Assembly (NCBI RefSeq): GCF_008329525.1 | Contig: NZ_NPKQ01000009.1 | Coordinates: 62,001 to 126,000, forward strand | Source of the DNA: Tardiphaga sp. P9-11 | GTDB lineage: Bacteria; Pseudomonadota; Alphaproteobacteria; Rhizobiales; Xanthobacteraceae | Direction of reading: 5' to 3' | DNA: 64,000 nucleotides | Shown here: positions 55,875 to 64,000 of the stretch, piece after piece | Numbering within the stretch: the stretch's first letter is position 1 | How the letters are laid out: the number at the start of each line of letters is the position of its first letter | The notes under the pieces: model-generated | Databases searched by the model: none | What the model saw: the letters and a program-made list of their open reading frames with translations, nothing else | What the model was told of the DNA's origin: nothing | Program-made: the position numbers and the translations under genes

Positions 55875-56348
55875 ATGCCCGATCATCACACCGCAGCCAT
55901 CAGCGGCAAGATTACACATGTTTTTGGCCACCGGTTCGTGGTCGAGACCGGTCAAGGTGCCGTGCTCGCCGACATCACGCCGAAGGGACTTGAACAACAC
56001 GCGTTGCGCGTTGGCGACGAGATCAGTCTCTCAGGCGAGATGAAGCCATCCGAGCTGAAAGTGTCGCGCCTGACCTCCGGCAACACCACGATCACCATCG
56101 AACACAGGAAGAAGCCGCATGAGCATCATGCCGATGGCGAACCGCGCGATGCATTGAAGGCGGCGCGTGTCGCCGGCTACGAGACGGTGGGCGAACCGCG
56201 CCGCAAGCCAAGGCATTTTGAAGTGCTCGGCCGACGCGACAAGCAACTCATCGAATTGCATATCGAACTCAATGGCCACATCCGCAAAACGAAACCGGTG
56301 GAAAGCCACGATACGAAATGGAACGAGACGTTGCAGCAGGCAGTCTAA
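55875..56348 (+). CDS. OB-fold-like protein, paralogue without signal
   Basis: A 157-residue protein whose first 65 residues (ISGKITHVFGHRFVVETG, then VGDEISLSGEMKPSEL) match the OB-fold-like part of the preceding protein in pattern. There is no signal or membrane segment. The remainder is His- and basic-rich. It follows its neighbour by 78 bp. Function unknown. Confidence 0.65.
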   Translation: MPDHHTAAISGKITHVFGHRFVVETGQGAVLADITPKGLEQHALRVGDEISLSGEMKPSELKVSRLTSGNTTITIEHRKKPHEHHADGEPRDALKAARVAGYETVGEPRRKPRHFEVLGRRDKQLIELHIELNGHIRKTKPVESHDTKWNETLQQAV

Positions 56349-56375
56349 GCAAAAGCGTGAGAACCGTGCTCGCCG

Positions 56376-56810
56376 TCACCGATAGGCGACGAGCACGGCA
56401 CCACAGGCGATCAGAGCCACGCCCAGCCAGTTCGGCAGCGACAGTTTCTCGCCGAGGAACAGCACGGCGAATACCGCCACGAATACGACGCTCAGCTTGT
56501 CGATCGGCGCCACCTGCGCGGCATTGCCAAGTTTGAGCGCGCGGAAATAGCAGATCCACGACGCGCCGGTCGCCAACCCCGACAGCACGAGGAAAAACCA
56601 CGTCTTCGGCGAGACCGCTGACGGCGATTGCCAGTTGCCGGTGACATAGACCATCATGCCGGCGGCAAAGAGAATGACGACGGTGCGGATGAACGTCGCG
56701 AAGTCCGAATTGACGTTCTCGATGCCGATCTTGGCGAAGATCGCCGTCAGCGCCGCAAAGGCCGCGGACAGCAGCGCCCAGAACGGCCAGGAGAGCATGA
56801 CGTTTTTCAT
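56376..56810 (-). CDS. Half-size EamA/DMT family transporter
   Basis: A 144-residue protein with about five membrane segments and one EamA repeat; full DMT transporters have two. Motifs GLATGASWICYFRALKLG and PIDKLSVVFVAVFAVLFLGE are typical. It would act as a homodimer or with a partner. It converges with the OB-fold gene. Confidence 0.85.
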   Translation of the reverse strand: MKNVMLSWPFWALLSAAFAALTAIFAKIGIENVNSDFATFIRTVVILFAAGMMVYVTGNWQSPSAVSPKTWFFLVLSGLATGASWICYFRALKLGNAAQVAPIDKLSVVFVAVFAVLFLGEKLSLPNWLGVALIACGAVLVAYR

Positions 56811-56940
56811 ATCGAAGCAGCCCTCAAACTCTCAGCTGTCATGGCAAGCAGCCCTCGCGGCGGCAATCCCATTTTCGCTTGTAACACTGGACTGCATCAC
56901 TCCTTGCCCGAAGGCGACCTTAAATTTTGTCCATCAAACA

Positions 56941-56968
56941 AAAAGGGCGACGTCCCGGTCGCCCTTTT
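56941..56968 (-). terminator. Rho-independent terminator of pckA
   Basis: AAAAGGGCGAC pairs with GTCGCCCTTTT (11 bp) around GTCCCG. On the minus strand the stem is followed by a T-rich run, 24 bp after the pckA stop. Both strands end in T, so it may work both ways. Confidence 0.85.
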
Positions 56969-56991
56969 GCATTCAATCTTGAAGCAGAGAC

Positions 56992-58605
56992 TTACTCAGC
57001 CGCAATCTTCACATCCGGTGCCGCAGCACGAACGTCCGCGTCGACCTGCGCTTCGAACTTGGCGAAGTTCTTCTGGAACATGCCGACCAGTTTTCGCGCG
57101 GTGGCATCGAATTCGGCCTTGTCCTTCCAGGTATTGACGGGATCGAGGATCTCCGAGGGAACGCCATCCAGCGCGGTCGGGACCGCGAAACCGAAATACT
57201 TGTCGGTGCGGAATTCGACGTTGCGCAGCGAGCCGTTCAGCGCCGCGGTGAGCAGCGCGCGCGTCGCCTTGATCGGCATGCGCGAACCGACGCCATACTT
57301 GCCACCGGTCCAGCCGGTATTGACCAGCCAGCAGTCGACATTGTGCTTGGCGATCAGGTCACGCAACATGTTGCCATAGACCGACGGATCGAGCGGCAGG
57401 AACGGCGAGCCAAAGCAGGTCGAGAATTCCGGCTCCGGATCGTTGCCGAGACCACGCTCGGTGCCTGCAACCTTGGCGGTGTAGCCGGACAGGAAGTGAT
57501 ACATCGCCTGCGCCGGAGTCAGCTTGGCGATCGGCGGCAGCACGCCGAACGCGTCGGCGGCGAGCATCACCACATTCTTGGGCTGCGGCGCACGACCGGT
57601 ACGCGATGCATTCGGAATGAAGTCGAGCGGATAGGCCGAGCGGGTGTTCTCGGTCTTCGACCCATCGTCGAAATCCGGCAGGCGGGTGTTGGCGTCGAGC
57701 ACGACGTTTTCCAGCACGGCACCGAAACGCTTGCTCGCGGCATAGATCGCAGGCTCGGCTTCTTCGGAAAGCTTGATGGTCTTGGCGTAACAGCCACCTT
57801 CGAAGTTGAAGATGCCGTCCTTGCCCCAGCCATGCTCATCGTCGCCGATCAGCGTGCGCTTCGGATCGGCCGAGAGCGTGGTCTTGCCGGTGCCGGAGAG
57901 GCCGAAGAAGATTGCGCTGTCGCCGTCAGGGCCGACATTGGCCGAGCAATGCATCGGCAACACGCCCTTGGCAGGCAGATAGTAGTTCAGCGTGGTGAAG
58001 ACCGACTTCTTCATCTCGCCGGCATAATAAGACCCGCCGATCAGGACGATCTTGCGGGCGAAATCGATGGCTACGACGTTTTCCGAGCGGCAGCCGTGAC
58101 GTTTGGGATCGGCCTTGAAGCTCGGCAGGTCGATGATGGTGAGCTCAGGCACAAAGTCCTTCAACGCAGCTGCTTCCGGGCGGATCAGCAGCGTGCGGAT
58201 GAACAGCGAGTGCCATGCGAGTTCGGTGAACACGCGGGTCTTGATCTGGAAACTCGGATCGGCACCGCCGTAAAGGTCCTGCGCGAACAGGGTCATGCCT
58301 TCGGCGTGCTTCTTGAAGTCGACATAGAGCGCTTCGAACTGCTCGGGCGTGATCGCCTGATTGCCGGCCCACCACATCTGTTCGGTGGAAGCATCCTTGA
58401 CGGTGAACTTGTCCTTTGGGCTGCGGCCGGTGAAGTCACCCGTGTCAGCGCAGAGCGCGCCATCGGACGACAATTCGGCTTCGCCATTGCGCAGCGAATA
58501 TTCGTAAAGCTGCGGCGCGCCGAGATTCCAGTTCACCGCTTTGAGATTTTTCAGTCCGAATTTATCGGCACCATAAGTACCGTTGCGTACGCCCGTCTCT
58601 TGCAC
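56992..58605 (-). CDS. pckA: Phosphoenolpyruvate carboxykinase (ATP)
   Basis: A 537-residue enzyme that converts oxaloacetate to PEP in gluconeogenesis. The P-loop is [11 protein letters not shown], the metal-site [11 protein letters not shown]-type region is present, and the N-terminus reads [17 protein letters not shown]. The start is GTG at 58605 with a perfect AGGAGG 9 bp upstream; it gives the family length. It lies beside chvI-chvG, as in many Rhizobiales. Confidence 0.95.
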   Translation of the reverse strand: MQETGVRNGTYGADKFGLKNLKAVNWNLGAPQLYEYSLRNGEAELSSDGALCADTGDFTGRSPKDKFTVKDASTEQMWWAGNQAITPEQFEALYVDFKKHAEGMTLFAQDLYGGADPSFQIKTRVFTELAWHSLFIRTLLIRPEAAALKDFVPELTIIDLPSFKADPKRHGCRSENVVAIDFARKIVLIGGSYYAGEMKKSVFTTLNYYLPAKGVLPMHCSANVGPDGDSAIFFGLSGTGKTTLSADPKRTLIGDDEHGWGKDGIFNFEGGCYAKTIKLSEEAEPAIYAASKRFGAVLENVVLDANTRLPDFDDGSKTENTRSAYPLDFIPNASRTGRAPQPKNVVMLAADAFGVLPPIAKLTPAQAMYHFLSGYTAKVAGTERGLGNDPEPEFSTCFGSPFLPLDPSVYGNMLRDLIAKHNVDCWLVNTGWTGGKYGVGSRMPIKATRALLTAALNGSLRNVEFRTDKYFGFAVPTALDGVPSEILDPVNTWKDKAEFDATARKLVGMFQKNFAKFEAQVDADVRAAAPDVKIAAE

Positions 58606-58787
58606 GGAATATTCCTCCTTGAGTCCGCCTGTCCGACCTGTGCGACTGTCTTCAATCACACGTCAGCAGGGGTAGCCTTCACTATAAACGCTCGGCCCGT
58701 AGTCCGGCGATCTAATAGTGACGAAGATGTGAAATGCCAAGCTACCGTCCATATATTTGGTTATTCCAGCGCCGCACTTGATACGGC

Positions 58788-59525
58788 TCAATTGTTCAAA
58801 GCGCGGGCCTGCTCTGCAAGTTCCTTGAGGACTTGCCGCAATGCACCCGGAGTGACAATCCGCCGCGGAAAGTCCAGCCGCATCACCGTCGCGCCGTTCT
58901 GCAGGTCCATGCCATCCGGGTCGCATCCGGTGCAGCGCCAGTCGCCCGCCTTCGCGCTTAGAAGCTTCGTTGCATAGAGATTGAGCGCATCGAGATGATC
59001 GGCGTTCATATGAGCAACAGCGTCCTCCTCTCCCTCCAGCATGCCTTCGGCATCGGTGAGATCAGTCAGGAATTGCCCCGGCTTCAGGTCGTTAATGCGG
59101 CCAAAGCCAGCCACCAGATGGGCGCTTTTCGGCACGATCCTGAAGAACGAGAAATCCTTAAAGTCCACAAAGACTTGTGCGGATGGATGGGCACTGAGAT
59201 AGCGCCGGCGCAGCAGCGGTTTTTCGCTCTCGCTGGCCTCCTGCGCGATACCTCCGAGCATGATGCGTGAGCCCTCCAGGGGGTCGCCCGGCGCCCGCTC
59301 GTCCAGCATCAGCGAGATCCGGGCATCCGCCAGGATATTGCGGGTATGCAGCGCCATCCGGGAAATCAGCAGAATCGGAGACCCGTCAGGATGGCTGGCG
59401 ACGTTGGCCAGCGCGCAATAGGGATCGCCGGTGCCGGCGGACAGGGTGGCCAAGGCGCCCTGCCGGCTGCGCCGTAACAACGACCGGGTCACACGCGAGG
59501 GGTCGAAATCAGGGGTCGGTTGCAT
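58788..59525 (-). CDS. HugZ family (pyridoxamine oxidase-like/DUF2470) protein
   Basis: A 245-residue protein: split-barrel FMN-binding-type N-terminal domain (GALATLSAGTGDPYCALANV) and a C-terminal DUF2470 domain (HMNADHLDALNLYATKLL). The family binds or degrades haem in some species, and in others its role is unclear. ATG at 59525 is used. It lies between pckA and the divergent chvI. Confidence 0.85.
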   Translation of the reverse strand: MQPTPDFDPSRVTRSLLRRSRQGALATLSAGTGDPYCALANVASHPDGSPILLISRMALHTRNILADARISLMLDERAPGDPLEGSRIMLGGIAQEASESEKPLLRRRYLSAHPSAQVFVDFKDFSFFRIVPKSAHLVAGFGRINDLKPGQFLTDLTDAEGMLEGEEDAVAHMNADHLDALNLYATKLLSAKAGDWRCTGCDPDGMDLQNGATVMRLDFPRRIVTPGALRQVLKELAEQARALNN

Positions 59526-59756
59526 CGTTAGATCCCGTATTTCATTGCAAAAATTGGCTTTTTCTTCTCTAGTGGGAGGTCTATACATCTAGGGAACCTA
59601 CGCGTCATTCAAGCGTTCAGGGAACTTGGCCACACTTCAGCCCAGCTTGCATTGCTCGTTGCAGGACTTGTTTGTTGACTGTGTTCTTAAGGCCACCTCA
59701 TACGGCGGATTATCGAATTCTGCCGGATAGCCCATCCCGCTTCGGAAAGCAGGCTC

Positions 59757-60458
59757 ATGCCAACTATCGCTCTGGTCGACGACGACCGTAACATTCTCAC
59801 ATCCGTATCGATCGCGCTGGAAGCCGAGGGCTACCGTATCATGACCTATACGGATGGTGCTTCTGCGCTCGATGGTTTCCGCACCAGCCAGCCAGATCTC
59901 GCGATCCTCGATATCAAGATGCCACGCATGGACGGCATGGAGACGCTGCGTCGCCTTCGCCAGAAGTCCGATCTGCCGGTGATCTTCCTGACGTCAAAGG
60001 ACGAAGAGATCGACGAGCTGTTCGGTCTAAAGATGGGCGCCGACGATTTCATCCGGAAGCCGTTCTCGCAACGTCTGCTGGTGGAGCGCGTCAAAGCCGT
60101 GCTGCGCCGTGCTGCGCCGAAGGATCCGACGGCCGCTCCGAAGGAGACTGATGCCAAGGCGCTCGATCGCGGTTTGCTGCGGATGGATCCGGAACGTCAC
60201 ACCTGCACATGGAAGAACGAGCCGGTCACGCTGACCGTCACTGAATTCCTGATCCTGCAGGCGCTGGCGACGCGTCCCGGCGTAGTGAAGAGCCGCAACG
60301 CGCTGATGGATGCCGCCTATGACGATCAGGTCTATGTGGACGATCGCACCATCGACAGCCACATCAAGCGGCTACGCAAGAAGTTCAAGGTCGTCGACGA
60401 CGACTTCGAAATGATCGAGACGCTTTACGGCGTCGGTTATCGTTTCAAGGAAACCTGA
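59757..60458 (+). CDS. chvI: Response regulator ChvI
   Basis: A 233-residue OmpR-family regulator ([20 protein letters not shown]) with phospho-acceptor Asp52 ([12 protein letters not shown]) and a C-terminal winged helix ([19 protein letters not shown]). Sequence and context (pckA, chvG, hprK, PTS genes) identify it as ChvI, the acid/envelope-stress regulator of Rhizobiales. Confidence 0.93.
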   Translation: MPTIALVDDDRNILTSVSIALEAEGYRIMTYTDGASALDGFRTSQPDLAILDIKMPRMDGMETLRRLRQKSDLPVIFLTSKDEEIDELFGLKMGADDFIRKPFSQRLLVERVKAVLRRAAPKDPTAAPKETDAKALDRGLLRMDPERHTCTWKNEPVTLTVTEFLILQALATRPGVVKSRNALMDAAYDDQVYVDDRTIDSHIKRLRKKFKVVDDDFEMIETLYGVGYRFKET

Positions 60459-60539
60459 TCCAGAGACGGTTCCAGCAGCACGGTTGGGTCCTGACGCCTC
60501 AGCCGTGCTGCGCTAGAATGCGCACACGCACATGCAACA

Positions 60540-62399
60540 ATGAGCGCTGCGTGGCGTATCGCAGATATCGACAACAACCGAGCAGTTTTGGCATTGCTGG
60601 ATCGCACGCAGCCTGATGAAAGCCTGGACGCCGACGGCATGTCGCCGGATGCGGCAGGCGGCGACGCCGATCGCACCCGGCGCGGCTGGCAGCGCCCGCT
60701 CGACTGGCTGCGTCGTGCCCGGCAATTCTTTGTTGCGCTGACTTTCTCGAGTCTGACGCGCCGCATCGTCTCGCTCAACCTCGCCGGGCTCTGCGCCCTG
60801 GTCGCCAGCATTCTCTATCTCTCGCAATTTCGCGCCGGTCTGATCGACGCACGCGCGCAGAGCCTGCTGGTACAAGCCGAAATCATCGCAAGCGCCATCG
60901 CCGCCTCGGCCACGGTCGAAACCAACACCATCACCATCGACCCCGACCGGTTGCTCGATCTCAAGCCGGGCGAAACTTACGGCGTGCCGGACGAACTCTC
61001 CGGCCTCGATTTCCCGATCAACCCCGAGCGCGTCGCGCCGGTGCTGCGGCGATTGATCTCGCCCACCAAGACGCGTGCGCGCATCTACGATCGTGACGGC
61101 GTACTGATCCTCGACAGCCGCAGCCTCTATGGCCGCGGCGACGTGCTGCGTTTCGAACTGCCGCCTCCGACCTCCGAAAAGCCCGGCATTGCGGAACGCA
61201 CGATGATCGCGATCCGGACCTGGCTCAACCGCGGCGACCTGCCGCTGTATCGCGAACTCGGCCCGGAAAACGGCAACGGCTATCAGGAAGTCCAGCAGTC
61301 GCTGGACGGCCTGAAGAGCAGCATGGTGCGTATCAACGAACGCGGCGAAGTCATCGTCTCGGTCGCCGTGCCGGTGCAGCGCTTCCGCGCCGTGCATGGC
61401 TCGCTGATGCTGTCGACCCAGGGCGACGACATCGATCAGATGGTGACGGCCGAGCGTCTGGCGATTCTGAAAGTTTTCGCGGTCGCTGCCGTGGTGATGA
61501 TCGTGCTGTCGTTGCTGCTGGCATCGACCATCGCCGGCCCGGTACGACGTCTTGCCGACAGCGCCGAGCGCGTTCGCCGCCGTATCCGCACCCGCGTGGA
61601 AATTCCTGACTTCACACGGCGCCGCGACGAGATCGGCCATTTGTCCGGCGCGCTGCGCGACATGACCGACGCGCTTTATAACCGCATCGAGGCGATCGAG
61701 ATGTTTGCCGCCGACGTCTCGCACGAGTTGAAGAACCCGCTGACATCGCTGCGCTCCGCCGTGGAAACACTCCCGCTGGCGAAGAACGACAACAGCCGCG
61801 GTCGCCTGCTCGCCGTCATCGAACACGACGTGCGCCGGCTTGACCGGCTGATCTCGGATATTTCCGACGCCAGCCGCCTCGACGCCGAACTGCAGCGCAA
61901 CGACACCGCGCCCGTCGACGTTCGACGGTTGCTGACCACACTGACCTCGGTCGCCAACGAAACCAAGCTCGGTCATGACGTCGGCGTTGAAGTCCGCTTC
62001 GAAGGCGCTGCCAGTGATGCGTTTTCGGTGCCCGGCCATGACTCCCGCCTGGGTCAGGTCGTCACCAATCTCGTCACCAATGCGCAGTCGTTCTCGACGC
62101 CGGGCGGTAAGGTGCGGATCGTCTGCCGCCGCCTGAAAGGCAAGATCGAGATCGTCGTCGACGACGACGGCCCGGGCATCGGACAGGACGCACTCGAACG
62201 CATCTTCGAGCGCTTTTATACCGACCGGCCACATCAGGGCTTCGGCCAGAATTCCGGCCTCGGGCTGTCGATCTCCAAACAGATCGTCGAAGCCCATAGC
62301 GGCACGATCTGGGCGGAGAACCGCATCGGCCCGGCCGGCGCCGACGGCGAGATCCCGGTGCTGGGTGCGCGCTTCGTTGTGCGGTTGCCTGCGACATGA
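60540..62399 (+). CDS. chvG: Sensor histidine kinase ChvG (ExoS)
   Basis: A 619-residue kinase: first membrane segment near 77-95, a periplasmic domain (about 100-310), second segment near 312-333, HAMP, H-box DVSHELKNPLTSLR (His395), N-box NLVTNAQSF and G-boxes DDDGPGI and GLGLSI. Partner of ChvI. The N-terminal 60 residues are poorly ordered and the true start could be further downstream. It overlaps hprK by 4 bp. Confidence 0.92.
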   Translation: MSAAWRIADIDNNRAVLALLDRTQPDESLDADGMSPDAAGGDADRTRRGWQRPLDWLRRARQFFVALTFSSLTRRIVSLNLAGLCALVASILYLSQFRAGLIDARAQSLLVQAEIIASAIAASATVETNTITIDPDRLLDLKPGETYGVPDELSGLDFPINPERVAPVLRRLISPTKTRARIYDRDGVLILDSRSLYGRGDVLRFELPPPTSEKPGIAERTMIAIRTWLNRGDLPLYRELGPENGNGYQEVQQSLDGLKSSMVRINERGEVIVSVAVPVQRFRAVHGSLMLSTQGDDIDQMVTAERLAILKVFAVAAVVMIVLSLLLASTIAGPVRRLADSAERVRRRIRTRVEIPDFTRRRDEIGHLSGALRDMTDALYNRIEAIEMFAADVSHELKNPLTSLRSAVETLPLAKNDNSRGRLLAVIEHDVRRLDRLISDISDASRLDAELQRNDTAPVDVRRLLTTLTSVANETKLGHDVGVEVRFEGAASDAFSVPGHDSRLGQVVTNLVTNAQSFSTPGGKVRIVCRRLKGKIEIVVDDDGPGIGQDALERIFERFYTDRPHQGFGQNSGLGLSISKQIVEAHSGTIWAENRIGPAGADGEIPVLGARFVVRLPAT

Positions 62400-62920
62400 A
62401 CGCGGATGGCAAAAGCATTCACGCCTCTGCCGTGCTGGTGGATGATCGCGCCGTGCTGATCCGGGGACCGTCCGGCTCCGGAAAGTCGCGGCTGGTATTC
62501 GATCTGATCCTTGCCGGTCAGAGCGGTCAGCTTCCCGAGGCCATGCTGGTCGGTGACGACCGGGTCCATCTGGATGTCAGGGACGGAAAGCTGTGGGTAC
62601 GGCCAGCGCCCGAACTGGTCGGGCTGCTGGAGATCAGAGGGCTCGGGATCCGACGGCTGGACTGCGCTACCGGCGCCATTGTCGGGCTGGTGGTCGATCT
62701 TGACGCACCCGACGCCGCACGCCTGCCGGAGCCGGAAGCGCTCAAAACCACGCTGGAGGGCGTCGAATTAGCTCGAATCCCGGTCGGAACAGGCTTTCAC
62801 CCCCTACCCTTGGTAGTAGCTGCTCTGACGACAATCGAGGGTTTGGGAGCGCTGCGACCTTTGGACGATTGCTCGAAGGAAATTGGTAACCATATTAGTC
62901 CCACTATCGCCACCGAATAG
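62396..62920 (+). CDS. hprK: HPr kinase/phosphorylase, short alphaproteobacterial form
   Basis: A 174-residue HprK lacking the N-terminal domain of Gram-positive enzymes. The P-loop is RGPSGSGKS (24-31), followed by VGDDRVHLD and the family signature LEIRGLGIRRLD. It phosphorylates or dephosphorylates a serine in HPr and thus links carbon state to the PTS. The window places it between chvG and EIIA/HPr. Confidence 0.9.
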   Translation: MNADGKSIHASAVLVDDRAVLIRGPSGSGKSRLVFDLILAGQSGQLPEAMLVGDDRVHLDVRDGKLWVRPAPELVGLLEIRGLGIRRLDCATGAIVGLVVDLDAPDAARLPEPEALKTTLEGVELARIPVGTGFHPLPLVVAALTTIEGLGALRPLDDCSKEIGNHISPTIATE

Positions 62921-63051
62921 ACCCGCGCTACTTCCCGCCGCATCCGTGCAATTTAAGGGAGATTCGCGAAGTGCCCTCTTGCATAGGGGCTCTGGATGGT
63001 CAAAGTGGCCCTTTCGTGCGGTGCACCAAAAGCACCCACGAGGAGTTTCCA

Positions 63052-63453
63052 ATGATTGGTCTAGTACTTGTGACCCACGGGCGCCTTGCCGACGAATTTA
63101 AGGCGGCGCTTGAGCACGTAATGGGTCCGCAAAAGCAAATCGAAGCCGTGACAATCGGCGCCGAAGACGATTCCGATTTGTGTCGAAGCGACATTATCGA
63201 AGCGGTCAATCGCGTCGACAGTGGCGATGGCGTAGCCATCCTCACTGACATGTTCGGAGGCACGCCATCGAATCTGGCGATCTCCTGCATGAGCCGGCCG
63301 AAGGTCGAGGTTCTTGCGGGTATCAATTTGCCGATGCTGGTGAAGCTCGCAAAGGTGCGCGAAGAGCGCGCACTGCCCGATGCGATCGCCATGGCACAGG
63401 AAGCCGGCCGCAAATACGTCACCATCGCCAGCCGCGTTCTCGCCGGCAAATGA
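63052..63453 (+). CDS. PTS system EIIA component, mannose/fructose type
   Basis: A 133-residue EIIA-Man-like protein (MIGLVLVTHGRLADEFK) with active-site His9 and a second motif AILTDMFGGTPSNLA. It accepts phosphate from HPr. There is no EIIB/EIIC permease gene, so it is regulatory. GAGGAG precedes ATG at 63052. It overlaps ptsH by 4 bp. Confidence 0.92.
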   Translation: MIGLVLVTHGRLADEFKAALEHVMGPQKQIEAVTIGAEDDSDLCRSDIIEAVNRVDSGDGVAILTDMFGGTPSNLAISCMSRPKVEVLAGINLPMLVKLAKVREERALPDAIAMAQEAGRKYVTIASRVLAGK

Positions 63454-63752
63454 ACGACAGCCCAGACGATACGACCGTGTCCGGCAGCGTCTCACGCGAG
63501 ATTCCTATTACCAACAAGCGCGGCCTTCACGCGCGCGCCTCCGCCAAATTCGTGCAGATGGTCGAGCGGTTCAATGCAGACGTCACGGTGACGCGCAACG
63601 GCGAGACCGTTGGCGGTACTTCGATCATGGGCCTGATGATGCTCTCCGCCGGCCCGGGCACCAGCATTCTGGTCGCCGCCAAAGGCGCCGAGGCCCAGGC
63701 GGCACTCGATGCGATCACCGAACTGGTGACCAACAAGTTCGGCGAAGAGTAG
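63450..63752 (+). CDS. ptsH: Phosphocarrier protein HPr
   Basis: A 100-residue HPr with the PTS His27 in NKRGLHARASAKF and, 31 residues on, Ser58 in GGTSIMGLM, the site for HprK. Both phosphorylation sites are thus present. A short N-terminal extension precedes the core. It overlaps the EIIA stop by 4 bp. Confidence 0.95.
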   Translation: MNDSPDDTTVSGSVSREIPITNKRGLHARASAKFVQMVERFNADVTVTRNGETVGGTSIMGLMMLSAGPGTSILVAAKGAEAQAALDAITELVTNKFGEE

Positions 63753-63784
63753 CGATCAGTCGAAAGCTCTACGTCAGCGAGCGA

Positions 63785-64000
63785 CTATTTCATCGCTCCA
63801 GGCGCCACCACATAGACATTCCACCGTGTGGTCGTTCCGACATTGCCCTTGAAGAAGCGCCGCGTCGACATCACGATGCGTTCGGCATTCGGGAGATTGT
63901 CCTTCATCCACGATTCGCAGCGCTCGAATTTCCAGTCACCCACCAGGCAGATGCCGATGAAACCATTGCGCTTGGCTTCTTCCATCGACGTCACGCCTGA
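63785..64000 (-). CDS. Hypothetical protein, 5' end cut by window
   Basis: A frame of 71 visible residues is open at the window edge, so the N-terminus is missing; an internal GTG at 63994 could be a start but need not be. It contains GFIGICLVGDWKFERCESWM and RRFFKGNVGTTTRWNVYVVA. No motif is recognised. It converges with ptsH. Confidence 0.5.
   Translation of the reverse strand, partial: SGVTSMEEAKRNGFIGICLVGDWKFERCESWMKDNLPNAERIVMSTRRFFKGNVGTTTRWNVYVVAPGAMK

Overview
The window is ordinary chromosomal DNA from a high-GC alphaproteobacterium. Gene content and order point to the Nitrobacteraceae (the Bradyrhizobium / Rhodopseudomonas / Afipia / Tardiphaga group): rpmH-rnpA-yidC-engB next to argB, def-fmt-truA, ffs-dnaX-ybaB-recR, and pckA beside chvI-chvG-hprK-EIIA-HPr. 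I see no prophage, plasmid backbone, transposase, rRNA operon or CRISPR array. This placement is inference from gene families and order, not from a search.

Layout. 1-2.4 kb: end of an AbrB-type membrane protein, a DsbB-like oxidase, tRNA-Leu(CAA) and tRNA-Arg(ACG). 2.5-18 kb: a sensor kinase, then housekeeping genes for ribosome, RNase P, membrane insertion and GTPase functions, arginine (argB) and lysine/peptidoglycan synthesis (dapD, dapE), tRNA and protein maturation (truA, fmt, def) and rmuC. 18-26 kb: a GIY-YIG nuclease gene boxed between two repeat copies, an AmpG-like transporter, the recR-ybaB-dnaX-ffs block, HIT and NudC hydrolases, a PfkB kinase and an Lrp regulator. 26.5-34.5 kb: a more accessory stretch with a YeiH-type exporter plus LysR regulator, then an acyl-CoA metabolism operon (Bug-type binding protein, PaaG-like crotonase, ADP-forming acyl-CoA synthetase, second binding protein) divergent from an IclR regulator. 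34.6-53 kb: phosphomannomutase/phosphoglucomutase, a retropepsin-like protease, HrpB helicase, an acyltransferase, DNA polymerase I, two LysE exporters, a glutathione transferase, pyrE, a Na+/H+ antiporter and glycogen phosphorylase. 53-64 kb: a two-component system divergent from two small related OB-fold-like proteins, PEP carboxykinase, a HugZ-like protein, and the ChvI-ChvG / HPr kinase / EIIA / HPr signalling cluster.

The most unusual signals lie between genes. (1) The def/rmuC divergent promoter holds five 24-bp units in perfect register, each carrying a TTAA-N7-TTAAC (CtrA-type) box or a one-base variant. (2) A family of short dispersed palindromic repeats occurs at five places, and in every case the element begins exactly at a gene's stop codon; three copies are joined to a terminator-like hairpin. 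(3) A GIY-YIG nuclease gene is enclosed by two ~113-bp direct copies of a MITE-like element. (4) DNA polymerase I has lost several proofreading carboxylates. (5) A two-component system faces two small paralogous OB-fold-like proteins, one with a collagen-like tail. Start codons were chosen from ribosome-binding sites and family lengths; many could not be checked by alignment.
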